A stretch of DNA of 64,000 bases. Origin: Pomphorhynchus laevis (Eukaryota; Acanthocephala; Palaeacanthocephala; Echinorhynchida; Pomphorhynchidae). Both the position numbers and the translations under genes were made by a program. The notes under the pieces were generated by a model that saw only the letters and a list, made by a program, of their open reading frames with translations, ran no database searches and had not been told where the DNA came from. Where the stretch lies: positions 26,082-90,081 of the forward strand of contig WNNJ02003651.1 in NCBI GenBank assembly GCA_012934845.2, in the 5' to 3' direction. Positions 13,701 to 28,700 of this stretch are shown in pieces (position 1 is the first letter of the stretch; each line of letters begins with the position of its first letter).

Positions 13701-16700
13701 GCATCTTTGTTAAAATCTGGTTTACGCTTAAAAATGTTGTGAAGTTTAGGTAATTTTCTGTTAAAAATGTGCACTTTGTTAATACAACTATTTTTTCATG
13801 TTATTGTTAATAAACTTTGAAAATACTGAATTCCACTTGTTACTAACAAAAAATATTCCTATATGATGTATTCTTTTTTTGAACCAAAAACTTTATTTTT
13901 TTTGCGCTAAAGATTTAAATTTAGCTCTCCTAATAGCCCAAAGCGGAAAACCAATTTTTAGTAAATTATGAATGATAGCCTCTTCTCTTTCACAAATTAA
14001 GTGATAGTTAGAACAGATAAGCCTGCAACGTAGGTAATGTGACGTAGCAGCGGAAATCAGCCAATTAGTTGGGATGCTTGAGTCCACGAATCAATATTTG
14101 GTCCTGTACCAAATTTTCGATAGACACATGTTTGAAGTATAGAATAATTAACCCGCTTAACCTAGACATCGAGAAAAAGTATACCCAAATTAGATTCAAA
14201 AAACGCACCATTGAATTCGAGAATCCTTAGTTGTTAGCGTATGGGTAAGGAAATCCAGTGTAACGCAATTCTGAGCAATCAAAATACATCGTCAACATAA
14301 CGAAACTACTTGACAACTCCATCAATACTATTGACAAAAGAATTTTCCCAATTCCTCATGTATAACTTGGACAATACAGGAGCAAGAGGGTTGCCCATTG
14401 CCAATCCACCGATCTGATCCCACATTACAGATTCAAAAATAAAATTGCAACGACCGGTACACGTTGTAAGGTGAGTATGCCAATCTTCATGATTAAGAAG
14501 AATATCACAAGGTGTGTTAAGAGCTAATATATCAGCTGCAATGTTTATAGCATCAGAGAGTGGAATGTTAGTATAGAGAGATGATGTCAGCTGTAAACAA
14601 TGAATGTTCAAGAGCGTTATGTCCACGGATTAAACGAGAAAAATGAGGTCCATCCTTAATGTATGAGAAATGACTATCAGTTATATGAAATCGTAAAGTG
14701 GTTGCATTAAAATTTGAAATTTAATAAGAAAAAGTGTAATATGAAGCTACAATTGGTCTTGCACTGTGTTGAACTTTGTGAGTTTTCGGCAATAAGTATA
14801 AAAATCCTGGTTTAGCATTTTTTAAAGATAAGATTTAAGAAACTTATCAAAAAAATTTCTTTTAGAAAGCAACTGCCGTAGGAATCTATTAAACTCACTT
14901 TGTCGAGTAGCTGTAGGATCATTATTTAATCGATCAAATTTATGGCAATTTAGTAATGAAAGACCCATTCGCGTATATTTTTCCTTATACGAAACAACAA
15001 ACTTGTTATGTTTATCAGCCTTAGATACGACCAAACCCTCTTCATCAACTTTCTTTTACACTAATGATGGTTTTGTTCAAAACATTGGGAACATCAACAT
15101 CTTTACTCATTAATTTAAAGTTTAAATTAAAGAAATTGTCTAAATTATAAATAATGTTTTCTGAGAAAATAAAAGTCTTTTCTAACTCCGAAGATAACTG
15201 TGCACGTAAACGACATGGTGGAGTAAAGTAACCTAAAAAGGAACCCAATTCAATGTTCAATAATAAATCTGATTTTAACCTTAAATTAAATTATAATTAA
15301 TTAATTATAATTAATTATTCCAATATTAAATTATTTTAATTTTTTCATTTCGTATTTTTTCTAATTGTATTATTATTTTGTTTTAGTTTAGATTAAATTA
15401 TAATTTATTACTCTACTATTACATTATTTTTATTATTAAATTCGTATTTTTGTTGTCACTTATTTTATTTTGTTTTATGATTCTGTTTTTTTTAGTGTTT
15501 GATTGTTTTGTTTCGGCGTATTTTCTTTTTCTTTTAAGTAGAAATGCGGGGCACATCAATGCTTGTATTTTTGTATGCATGTTGGAAACACGGGGGAAAA
15601 TTGTGAAACATTATATTGCAATCCTGATGATGATTGCAGAAGCTATCTAAATATAGAATTTTTATCAAATAAAGGATAATTTCAGCTTCTTTGTTCCTGT
15701 AATAGCTATAAATCATAAGGATATCGTCTATCGATAGATCAGAACTCTTTGCAACATCGTTGAAGCCTTCTATAACCTGCTTTGTGGACGTTGACGTTTT
15801 TAATTGCCTTTTTTGTAGCCTTTGAAGCCCGAGTATCTGTAGGATCACGCTGAGTGTGGTTACCCGCAGTTGTAGCAGCAGGTAGCAGAAGTAAAATTGA
15901 CCTTGTGCTCATATTCAGTGGAAGAGCAAATCCCGCAAATTTTCTGTTCTTTGAAGCACCCCAGTGCCTCCAGTGATCACAATGGTTACAGTGAGGGTAG
16001 GCCTGCTTGTCAGATGAAATGTAATTAAATTTAATGTTGCACCATATAAAGGGGTTCCTGGATGACTTAAATATAATCACCGCATTGTCTATAGATGTTT
16101 GTTCAAAAGCAATAAATAAACGTACGTCCCCCTTACCATTAATAAATCTGGCGTTTGACATTTGTACTGATTTTCCAGATCTTCTAAGTTAGCTCCATCC
16201 TTGGAGTTTAATATATTCGTTATCGTAACTGTAGCCTGGATGGGCTTGTACACGATCGAGGCAAAAGTCTTTAAGTTCTTTGCAGCAAGCGTTAGATACT
16301 CCTGTGCTATGTCAGCGTTAATGAAGCTGATCCGATATGAGTTGCCTACACTTCGTGTTGCGCTTATAAATAGCCAATATTGGTACATTAGAAGTCACGA
16401 TCACCATGTTTGCTGTCTTTGGTATCGGTGCTAGCTTCTCTGATATTAAATTTTAATTAACAAATTCTTTATCACTAACCTTTAAGATTACATTTTCGTC
16501 AATTTCCAGTAAACTCTTTGAACTTCCGTCACTTGCACAATTTTTTTCACTGCTATCGCAAAACGTTAAATAATTACATACTAGTTATGTAAATAAATAA
16601 AGGTTTTTATAAATAATAACTAATAAGAAATAATTAAAAACGAAGCAGAAAAAAACAATCAAAATTAGCCAGTCCTTAAAAATTCGTTCGCTTCTTTAAC

Positions 16701-19700
16701 TTGTTACGGCCTCAGGTCCAGCGAGATCTGAGCCTTACAGTCAATCCAACACCCCGTTCTCCGACTAAATAGTTATGCAACAATTACATAACAGTTCCTT
16801 TTTTAATATGTTGTGGACCGACAATCTCGAGTCTCTTCCAAAAATAAGTATCATAGGTTATCCGCTACACTAAGCGATGAAAAGCTAAAGCTGTTAATTC
16901 AATACAATGCTCAAAACGAAATTTACTTACATTATAAGAGGAATGGGTAGCTTGCAACTTAGGACTGCAATAAATGTTTTTTTTTGTTTGATTTGACAAA
17001 ATAGTACAATATGTCGTTTACATTTAATTTTGTATCTACTAATTTATATAAGAACCAATAATTGCGTTTTCTAATCTGAAACGGCTGTAAAATTTCAAAC
17101 TGTTGACAAAATAAAATAAACAACTAAAATTCCTTGATTGAGATAACGGTTTTGTATTCAAAAGCTGTTTGAATAAATTTCCATGTCAATCAATATTTTA
17201 AGAATCGGTTCAATCATTATTATTTAGTTATTTCGATCAATTTTGCAACTTCAATTCTATTCATCAAACCTTCACTTAGAATAACATTTTACTGAATTTA
17301 TTTTGACAAATTTGATTACTTTTGTTGTGTGATGAAGCTGTAAATTTGTCACTATTATGTGATTTCTCTGTTTGATTCATAGCAGCCGAAGACGTTTTAT
17401 GATGTGCCAACTCAGCCCACTAAGCAGCGATCTGTTAATTTGGACGTCAATAGCAATTATTCATGTTCACTTACGAAGACGGAAGGTAATTATAGTCTCT
17501 TTTATTAAATTCGCTTTGATGACTGTTTTGCTTTTTTATTTAATGTAGGCGTTATGTCTTCGTCACATTACGATGCTAACTTGTCCTCTGATCAGCCTAA
17601 ACATTCAAGTTTGCAACGTAGATTTATTCGAGAAGTAGTTGTCGAGCGTAGACAAGAGGACGATCAGTTTGATGTTGTAATTATGCAACACTTAGACTGC
17701 TTACTCGCTGTAGGACCTGGATTTTTTCCGCAAGATATACTAATATCTTTAAACGATAGAAATTTGGAATCTATGCCAGCTGAGAAAGTTAACCGAATTA
17801 TACGATCATTAGCAGGAAGAACGTTGACCGTACAAGTTCTTTCCTTACACACTCATGAATCCTCATCAGACAAGAAAAGAATTAAGCGCTTTGGAACGCT
17901 AAGATCAAGACAGGTAATTGTTATAAATATGAACATCTCACAGTTTGTGACGTTTGAAGACTAGAAAATCGTGAAATATTAATTTTGTTTAATAATAACA
18001 TTGCTAAAACGTTTTAATTGAAAAGTTTCTGACAAACAAATATTTTTTAAATTTAAATAAAAATTAAATGTGCTTATATAAAAATTAATATTTATTTAAA
18101 AAATCCTCCTCATATAAACTGGTTTTAGATAGAATAGTCATTTATCGTATTAAAATTATAATATGATAGACATATTATAATGAACATATTATATTTACTT
18201 TAATAAACAAAATTTGTTTATTGTTTCCACTGATTCGGAGGTCAGGTTATAGATGCAGTTCACGGACGAGACGTGACCAAGTATCACAGTCTTAAGTGAC
18301 CAACCACACTTACCTTCTAGATAATCGTAATCGATCCTTTGCAAAATGGAGAGTTTGATCAATTCACCAATTCCAAGCGCGTACCAACTCCCGAATAGTG
18401 CAAGCTCCAACCTTGATCCATAAGTTGAATACTGGAACCAGAATAATAGAGTTAGGTTACTCCAACTATTTTAATATCTGATCGATTTACTACCTCCCTA
18501 GATCTGGTTCTTTTCCTCAGCGAAGTAACGCTCCAGCAGATAGACTAGTCAATTGAAATGACCGTCGACGTTTGGCTCGCCTATTTCACGCAACTAATCC
18601 AGCGCACTGCACCCAACTTTGACAATTCTTCCTGTTAGTTGTAAGCTGTACGTCGTTTTGATCTTGATCCATTAAATTTTATCTTGTCGTCATTGTTATT
18701 GTCGTTGGTTTTTTAGTTATCTGCTGTCACCTTATCATTGAGTAATCCAATACCATTTCCTGTAACAAACCTATTTTTGTTCAGATCTCTGCTGTCTCCC
18801 ATATCATCTGTTAGTCCATTATTTTTTGTTGCGAGGAAGCGATACCTTATTGACTATTGACGTTTTTACGCTTTCTTAAGGTTAATCCACCTATAGGATC
18901 ATAAAAGGGACATGAGCTAGTTCATTAAATATCTAGCTCTACGGCTTATACAATCCGGTAAGTTATTTAGCCTCCTTAATATCAGGTGTTGCCCAGAACT
19001 CACCACGCGGAGGTTAAGACCCGAACCAAATTCATCACTCGACGACGGATCAGTTTAGCCTGTCCATAAATTAAAGTTTTAAATAAGTTTTTAAAATCTC
19101 AAAGTCTAATATTATAATATAATATTATTGTCAAATATATAATATTACTATACGATAAGTACGATATTGTATATGCAAATTACAATGTAGCACTTCAATA
19201 ATTAAAATTTAAACACATCAAAATAAATTAGGAATAAAAATAAATAAAGTTAGCTTTTAAATTAATAATATTGATATATTATGTTTGATAAAAATTTAGT
19301 CAAGGTTGCAACCGAAAAATGTTTTAGGAAATATCGTATTAGTAAATTCATATAGTATATCGAATTTTATTCAATCTGAATCTAATAAAGATAACATTAA
19401 CAATTTTTTAATAAGATAATTAGAATTCTATTAGATAAAAACGGATTTCCATCATAGGCAGTTTAAAATAATAGATAAATACAGGAAAAGTAAGAAAAAG
19501 ATAAATACATTAACCATTTTTTGTCATAATTTCTGTCAGCAAATTTTATTAACTTTGATCTTATTTCAAAAAATGCAAAACTACATCTATAAGTTTTTTA
19601 AATAAACTTAAAGTCTATGCTAATAGATGACATCATAAAACCAGCATTTGTTAGAAGGATTTTGTTAAATAAATATTAGATTTTATATAAGCACATTTAA

Positions 19701-22700
19701 TTTTAATTAAAATTTAAAAAATATTTGTTTGCCAGAGACTTATTATGAGGAAACTTCATATAAAGATAATTATAATTATAATTATCTTATTAAAAAATTG
19801 TTAATGTTATCTTTATTAGATTCAGATTGAATAAAATTCGATATACTATATGAATTTACTAATACGATATTTCCTAAAACATTTTTCGGTTGCAACCTTG
19901 ACTAAATTTTTATCAAACATAATATATCAATATTATTAATTTAAAAGCTAACTTTATTTATTTTTATTCCTAATTTATTTTGATGTGTTTAAATTTTAAT
20001 TATTGAAGTGCTACATTGTAATTTGCATATACAATATCGTACTTATCGTATAGCATTATTATATATTTGACAATAATATTATATAATATTAGATTTTTTA
20101 ATTAATATAATTTTTACTTTTAGTTTTGGGATTTGCAAAGTACTTTAGATAAAAAGTGCTTCTTTCTTTTCAAGTACTTTAATACACGTACACTGTTATT
20201 TGATTAAATTACAGATTTTATTAAAGTTAGAATAAATAAGTTAACAAATTAATGTTATCTTTCATTAGATTCAGATTGAATAAAATTCGATATAGGAATT
20301 TACTAATACGATATTTCCGAAAACATTTTTCGGTTGCAACCTTGACTAAATTTCTATCAAACAAAATTTCAATCATTAGTTGGCTCTTTCTCCGGAAAAT
20401 TATATTTGATTTATATTTGTTACACTAAATGCCTTTCTACGTCATTAGCATGTATTTGCCCCCGCTGCTTGGTTGGGTCGAGGAATAGGGTTTAAACCTA
20501 TTATTAAATATAGGTGTATTATTAAACCTATATTTTTTATATATCGTATTAAAATTAATTATTATACTAAATGATTTCCTACGATGTTTTGCATTTGTTT
20601 AAGGAAAGCAATATCACTAAGAATAACTACTGGCTGCTGGATAACGATGGCTATATTCCTGTTGTGTTACTTGATGTTTTAAATAAGAACAAGAGTCGGG
20701 TTCGATTCGTGAACAATATGTCCGTTGTTTCAGAAGTTAATTCTGATTTGTTAGAAAAGGTTTGTTAGAAAAGTTTAAAGGTTTATGTAAAATAAAAAAA
20801 TTTTAAATAAAAATATTTAAAAAATTATACATTAAATGATTAAAAAATTAATCATTTTTAAAAATTGAATTTTATTATTAAAAAATAATTAAAAGCATTT
20901 AACTATTATATTTTAATTTAAAATATAATATTATATTTTAAATATAATTTATAATTAATACTTTTAATTTAAAATATTTTATTATATTTTAATTTAAATG
21001 TGAATTTAATTTTTATAAGTTTGTTAAAAAACGTATAAAGCTTTTGGTTTAAAAAACTTGATATTTTACTTTAAATAAAAAATATAAAATACCCATCTTA
21101 ATAAGATACTTAATTAAAAATATATATACATTGCATAGAACTGACTTACCTACTAGGTTTCCTAGTAGGTTGTTAGTTAATTTAATAACCTAGTTTAACT
21201 TACCTAGTAGGTTACAGTTAAGTAAAAATCCTTTTATCTACATTTAGGCAATAAATGTTTGGTGTTCAGTAAACATGAATAAATATATAAATTGGATACA
21301 AATCTTCTGATATTAATAAATTCAAACAATTAAATTATATTCAAACAATTAAATGGTCGAGGAATAAGACCGAAACCTGATAAATATATTACTGGTAAAA
21401 CCTGATAAATATAACATGGACACAAATCACCTGATATTAATAAATTCAAACAATTAAATGGTTGAGAAATAGGGGCCGGAACCTGATAACATAGCAGTTT
21501 TTTCTGATGACCTATGATCCTTCTTATGCATCGGCTGTTATTTATTAGTCAATTGTTAAAAATTGACTTTTATTTTAAATTCAAATTTTCAATTTAAACT
21601 TGATATAAATATAAATTGTATAAAATCCTATATAATTATTTATTATTTATCTTTATTTTTATTTAGAGATAGTATAAAATACGTTGACTAAGTCATCTGA
21701 TTTGATTTAACTAGATAAGAATATGATAATTTTTAAAGTTTGTTTTAAAAATATAATATAATATTTATAATAAAGATAATTATATTATCTTTATTATTTT
21801 ATAATAAAGATAATATTATTTATTAAGAATGTGCTATTTATTTCTTATAAGAATTCGCAAATCTTATTCTTAATTTTTCGTAATCAAGCACTATCCCAAA
21901 CAACAATGATTTGAAATGACTTGTAAAATTTGTATATACACAATTATAAAAAAACGTACAAATTTTTTACTTATATACTTAGATTATATACTTAGATTTC
22001 TAAAGCTGCTAAAGCTCGTAGGGAAGCGTTTCATCGAAGTAAAAATAGAAATAACAATTTTATTTGTATAATTTTAAATAATTTTGATTTATTAAAATAT
22101 TTAAGGCTTATATCAGTTCAATGTTTTCCATATATTTATATTTACTTGATGGTTTCAAAAATTGCCTATGCAAAAATTGTAATAATTTCAAAACTGTCAA
22201 CTACAATGTAGGGGATTGTATATGTCATAGATGAAATGACATCGATACTGCTACTGTCTTTTAGTACAAAATATCGAAAGCAATATAACTATAATAAGAC
22301 GTTTATAAAGATATGTATACAGAACTTAGTAAATTAAAGGATTACTATATAATAACAACTATTGATAAAGCTAGTAATAACTTTGTCTTCATATGCAAAA
22401 AGCTTTATCATGATATATTGATAAAAGAGGTTAATTCTAATGATTTAAATCGTTGAGAATTGCATTAAATATATTAGTTTTTCAAATGTTTATCTTTGAT
22501 GTGTTTAAGCTTCCACTATTAATCAGATTACCAAAGTAAGCATTTAAGTCATTATATAACGAATTGTAAATTTTAATTTGATTGTTGTTTTTATCATTTT
22601 CGTTACATATTGATTTTAATTCTTTATTATAATTACAAATACTTATTATACTTATAATTATATATTATCAGTATTTTTATTTTTGTCGTTGTTTTTATCA

Positions 22701-25700
22701 GTATATCATAATAAAATTTTTAATGTCAAGCCTTATATGCTTGTAATATACATACATATAATCTATGTTCACCATCTAATTTTACAAGAAACACTAAATT
22801 ATTTTAATATTTTAATGCTTTTTTTATCATACTGAATTCAGTTTTGTATTTTTTATTATAAAAATAATAAACTTCACTTGTGCCTATTTCTCAAAATTTA
22901 TTTTAAAACCTAAAAAAATGAAAAAATTCGTAAAGATTTTTTATAAAAATCTTATCATGATATTAAACTACGAGCAGGCAGGTTTTTAAAATCTCTTGTT
23001 ACACCTTTTCTCAAGTTATCCTTCATTATTACTCCGGTATATTAATAACCAGAGTTATTTCCAATAACTCTGGTTATTGGAAATTCAAGTTGTTAAATGT
23101 AGAAGCTGAATTCTCGCACTCACCGATAATGATCCAAATAAAAAGGAATAAAACAAATAAAATTGATAAACGTTATCGACTAGCTTGATTCGCTAGACTG
23201 AATATCAGCTGTCTTTATGCAAAGGTGGGAAGCATTTACCACCTTTGAGAAAGTTCCTGCATTTGCAAGTTTTGCAATAAATACTGCTTTAACCACTGAC
23301 TTTTATTCACTGATTTATCTGTGAGGTACTGAGCAAAAAGGGCTAAAATCAAGTAGGTAAGTTGTGAAGTTATGATAATTTTATAATTTATGAAATTGTA
23401 CGAAGAAATTACTAGTAGAAAATTTGCATAAATTATTGTTTTGTTATTATGTTGATTGATTATATCATATATTGATCAATGTTATTTGATTTTAAGAAAT
23501 TATTTTTTGACGCTCTTTTGTAATAAAGCATCATTTCTAATTCAGTTTTTATTATTTTACCTAGAAAATATTAACTTTATAGGAAAAATATATATTTTCA
23601 AGAAAAATATAATGATTAAAATATTGTCATGACTAATTTAATGACATCTCTAATTAGAACTATATATTTCTAATGTTTGTTTTATATTTTAGGCTAATGA
23701 TGCTGAATTCGATATGAGTGATGATTTGTCTACCTTGCAATTTATCAATGAAACAAATTTGTTACACGTTTTAAAAACACGCTCCAAAGAAGGCTATAAT
23801 TGTACGTTTGTCGGATCATCAGTTCTTATTGTTGTCGCTACTGAACAGTCAAAAAATCAATTGAATGATAACGAGAATTCTGCAATTCTAAGCAGTTTTA
23901 AAGGTAAATTGCTGTTTTAAACAGACAAAATACGTCGTACAGCTTCACAAATTCATTAACGTTTTACTTTTATATAATGAATACGAAATAAGCAAGATTT
24001 ATAATTTAAATATTTAATTTAAAATTTAACTTATTAATATTAAATTTAATTTATTCTATGATTATATAAGTAAATTAAATTATACCTAGTTGACTTCAAA
24101 CCTTTCGGAACCACAGGGTGATTCCAATGCAGTAATTTCTTCATATGTAAAGTGAATACCCGTTTCCGATAAAAGCCGTTTACTAAATTATTTAGTTTTT
24201 TAATATTTGATTATAATAATTACAGTTACTGTATGGATCTCAAATTTTAATATTTATGGTTCTTAATTACCGTTAGTTTGAATGGTTTGTTATGTCTATT
24301 CTTAGAGTTAATAACAAAAATTGTGTGGTCATTTCAAAAGATAATTTCAAAGATTAAAATTATTAAATTTAACAGCAAATTACAAGATACATATTATCTT
24401 AATAAATACTGGAGGACTCCCTCACTTTCTTTCTAATTGAAAGAAATTTAGTTCTAGTAGATTTTCTTAATCGTGTTATATCTTGATAATTGATGCGTTG
24501 AATACTTGCACGATAACTTAATTAAGATAATTATGTAAGATTTTCTATTTTTGAAATCAGTAATATTTATATTGTTGTTAAAATTCTAGAAATATACACT
24601 TTGCGTCCAGATTGTCTTCCTCCTCATACTTTATCGATTGCTTATAATGCAAGTAGAAATATAATGAGAGGATCAGCAAAGCAATCGATAGTTCTCGTTG
24701 GCAGCTACATTTCTACCAAAGATGAAATACTTCGTCATACTCTCAAGTATTTAGCACTTGCACACCTAAGAAACAAGAAACCACTAGAGTGTAAAGTATC
24801 TATCATCTATTTGTACTATATTTTTATTTTACTTTTAGGTTGTCAATGGGTTGATAGTGTTTGTAAGCTCATTAGCACGGCTTGTGGGGCAGTATCCAAA
24901 GATAATTTTGATTGCACAGTTGTTTTTAAAATGGGAATGAATGGACGTGGATACGCATGCCAGTTTTTAGTCGAGGTATTTATTAAATTGCTAACTATAG
25001 CCTTAGTTAGATAAATTATAATCTTTGTAATTTAAATAAAATCCTCTCTCCTTAATTTTACAAACACGTATTTTTTATATTTTTGATTTTTTAATGATCG
25101 TAAAAAATGTAAACTTAAACGTTCTGAGCACAACATTACACAATCTACACACATATTGTATCTCTGTTTAGGAATAGGAGACGATATCTAATAACATAGC
25201 AGTTCCTCCAGATAATATATAATCTTAATTTTATTAATCGGTTCATAAAACTATAGCGTTATAAAAATTCTTCTTTTTGACTAAAATATTTCCATTTTTT
25301 AAATTTTATTGCAAAATATTCCGCTTCAGTTAAATAATCTGATTTATTCACACTTGAGTGTATTCATAACACGAAACACCATTTTTATAAATGTATTAAT
25401 GTAATATTATTAATACTCTATGTAATGTTCTATTGAATGCGCTATTGAATATTGTAATGTGCTATATTGTTAGCATATTAATTCTATTAATATGATAAAA
25501 TTTGAGGATATTAAAGATTTCAAAAGATAATTTCAAAGATTAAAATTATTCAATCATTATAAGTTATCTATCAAGATGCTAAAGCAACGGGTCAAGTGCT
25601 ATTATCTCCTCAAACGCTATTTAAGTCGACAAATTGATGATAGAGTTGCCAACAGTTATGCAGATGGTCAGATCAATTGATTATTCTACGACTATGCACC

Positions 25701-28700
25701 TTAGCAAGTTTCAGCCGAGCACAAGTTTTCTTTCGCATTTAAGTGATATACGACTGATTACATATTCAACTGAGTACGTTTACAACAGGCGAGTTAGATA
25801 AGGCTGATTTCGTGACCCTCGATAACAAATGATAAATTCCTTTTGCACTGATAACCTATGTGAAAGCTACTCGTAGCGTCGATAGAGATTTTTTCCGCGG
25901 AGCTCCACTTTGGATATTGTTCAGTAAAACGTTTATCATCAATTGAAGAAGTTGTTGAGCTCTCACGAATCGAAATCGCTGAGTTGACGACATAGCTTGG
26001 AAACCTAAAGAAAATAATTTATGAAAAGAACTTTATCTGATGGTGGAGAATCCAGTGAAGAGAGAATCAAGTCATTAAGGAATGAAGTCATGAAAGAATC
26101 TTCCAGGCTTTGTTGGCTTGACCGTATACGCCAAGTGTTTTGATTTCGACCGGATGAAACTCTTTGGTTCGTTAATCAATGTATGTATATTTTGCTGATT
26201 TTCGTGTTTCGGCGAGTCCTGCCACCTTTCCGGCACCGGCGACAGCATGCATAGCGTAGCTAGCGGCCATTGTTAATGGGCATGTGTAGTTCCACACTAA
26301 GTGAAGGCTGCCTGTCCATATTACTAACGAACCACCATGGGGACGCTTTCACCGTTTTACACAAAGCACTATCGCTTTATTCGGTATGATATTTCGACGC
26401 TACAGTGGATTTTTCAACAGCTTGTTTATCTTTTTATGACGAGTGTGCTTTGCTTTGCCCTGTTTACAATCTAGTGCGTGTTGATCGAATGCATCTGACT
26501 TGTCACCACAAGCACATTTTATCGATAGAAACTCCCAGTCGCATGCCAATTGATAAAAGTAGTGTCCACCAAGCGTGTGCCAACCATTGTAATCGGCAAT
26601 GTAACTGTCTCAAAACGCATCCGATTGCAATTAATCTGATTACGCCTGTCTTCTTCCGTAACGGGATAAGACGTGCTCCGCAGAAGCGCGTTTCATTCCG
26701 TTATGGCGAATAATTGAAATATAATAATTTGCAATGATATGAATTTTCAAAATCATTTAAATAATTTAATGGATACATATTTTAAACTAGGTTACTATAA
26801 AAATAACATCAAGCAGAAAATAGTAAAATATATAAATCAACACAATAATATAAAGAATAAATTTAAACTCTTAAGTGGCAAATTTTTATGGATGGATAAT
26901 AAATAATATACTTTGTATTAGAATAAGATACTAGATAGTTTTATCAGTGGAAATACATCATTAGCATGTATTTGGCCCCGCTGCTATGTTGGGTAGAGGA
27001 GTTAGGGGCTGAAACATGATAGCATAGCAGTTCCTCCTGATGACCTCTAATCCTTATTCTGATACAACGTCTGTTATTTATTAGTCCATTCATAAAAATG
27101 ACTTTTTAAATTTTAATTTTTTAAATATCATCGGTCGCCGACATTATATCGTAAAGATGACATATTTAAATTTACAAGAAACATATTAATAAAATTAAAT
27201 TTCAATTACAATTAAAATTTCAATTTAAAATTTTAACAAAATTTATAAATTTTGATATAAATATGAATTGTAAAAAATCTTATATAATTATTTATTATGT
27301 ATCTTTATTTTTAATTTATATATAATATAAAATACCTAGACTCAGTTATCTGATCTGATTTGTTCTACTGACAAGTTATTATTGACATGTGGACTTTGAT
27401 TTCCCGGTAATATAACCTCTGTCAAAAATACTGAAGCATTTACATTTAAAGATAAAAGACATTTACATTTGATCTAATTTTTAAATTAGATTTTTAAATT
27501 AGTTAAAAATTCAAATAGATAAAGAAATACAATTTACATTAAAATAAGAAGTAAATAATTTAAACTGATTATGTAAATGCTATTTACTAGAAAATTAAAA
27601 GTAAAAAATTCAAGCCGTTTATGAAAATGCACTTTATTAACAAATTAAAAAATTTAACCCGTTTATGAAAATGTAATTGTTTTTTTAAATACTGAATACT
27701 TATTATAAATTTATAGTAATGTATTATTGATACGACATATTTTACTTTGATTAGTGCAAATCAGAGTATGCATTTTGTTAAAATTCAGTTAGAAAAATAT
27801 GGATTTGATTCAGAAAACTCACATATGGTCAAAGAACTATTAAACACAGTCGTGAAGTTAGATAATATGAATCCTAAGATTTTATTACAGTGTGCCATAA
27901 ATATATCATATCATATCATATTTTAAGATTTTTTAAATGTTAATTTTAAATTTTATCTTGATATAAATATAAATTGTATAAGTAATGATATTGGTTTTCT
28001 TCAAAATCATTTAAATAATTTAATAGAAACATATTCGTAGCAAGATCAGTTCATGCTCCCTCATCCTCCGTGACATCCGAAGTGTCCGTAGAAACCTCGA
28101 CGTCAAATCGACAGCTATTTTAATCTCCAGCCTTTTCATGCCTCGTCTAGAATATTGCTTAGGTCTTCTCGTAAACTGTCCAGCATATCAATTTTACTAT
28201 TTACAAAGGATTCTGCACATGGCTGCTAGGGTCATCTTCCGCCTTCGCAAGTACGACCACATCTCCAACACCCTCCGCATCCTTAACTGGCTCGACATTC
28301 CGAGCCGCATAACCTCTCAAATTCTCACACTTGCATGGCAAATCAAATTCCGGCACAACCCTCCTTATCTATATCTTCCTGATAGCGCATCCTATATGAC
28401 GACTGGTCTCTCCCTAAGAAGTCATCGCTCCTACTCGCTTTTCGTCCCCCGTCACAACGGTAATCACGGATATCGTGCGTTCATCATCGCTGCACCACGC
28501 CTTTGGAACAAACTTCCTCGAGACACAAAATCATTGATGTCGCTTAAACACTTTAAAACTTCCTTGATCGCCATACTTCTTGCAAACGAACTAAAATAAC
28601 ACTTTCAGCCGCAATCAATTCAATAACTCTTCATACAAGTTCAAACATTCATCGGACGTAAACTTGTCTTTTAATTTTTATAGTGGGCCTGTAAATGATC

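Larger units (their letters stand above)
12837..15592 (-). mobile_element. PLE-1, Penelope-like element with GIY-YIG, broken
   Basis: Minus strand, right to left: N-terminal part (15260-15045), VVSKADKHNKFVVSYKEKY (15031 on, the ADKGN-type motif), FLYLLPKTHK near 14800, SLYTNIPLSDAINI and GLAMGNPLAPVLSKLYM (14590-14350), FRYVDDVF near 14300 (RT catalytic box), then ICEREEAIIHNLL and FPLWAIRRAKFK (14030-13910). It ends with a GIY-YIG endonuclease domain (13774-13412; IVYKIPCKECEQVYVGQTAQ). RT followed by GIY-YIG is diagnostic for endonuclease-bearing Penelope-like elements. The element is framed by inverted repeats (12838-13140 and 15325-15592). The frame is interrupted several times. It lies inside PLE-2 copy c. 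Confidence 0.88.

Noticed and set aside
17664-17852. Minus-strand frame opposite exon 3
   Set aside because: Shadow of the PDZ exon on the other strand.
24601-25014. Continuous 137-codon frame instead of two exons
   Set aside because: It reads through 48 bp containing a GTAAAG donor and a pyrimidine-rich TTTTAG acceptor. Removing them keeps phase and improves the myosin alignment, and other introns here are as short.
26880-27090. Canonical hammerhead ribozyme in the unit U core (CTGATGA and GAAA)
   Set aside because: The strands occur in the order GAAA then CTGATGA with only 22 bases between them, too short for stems I and III and a UH site. Kept only as an untested structural resemblance.
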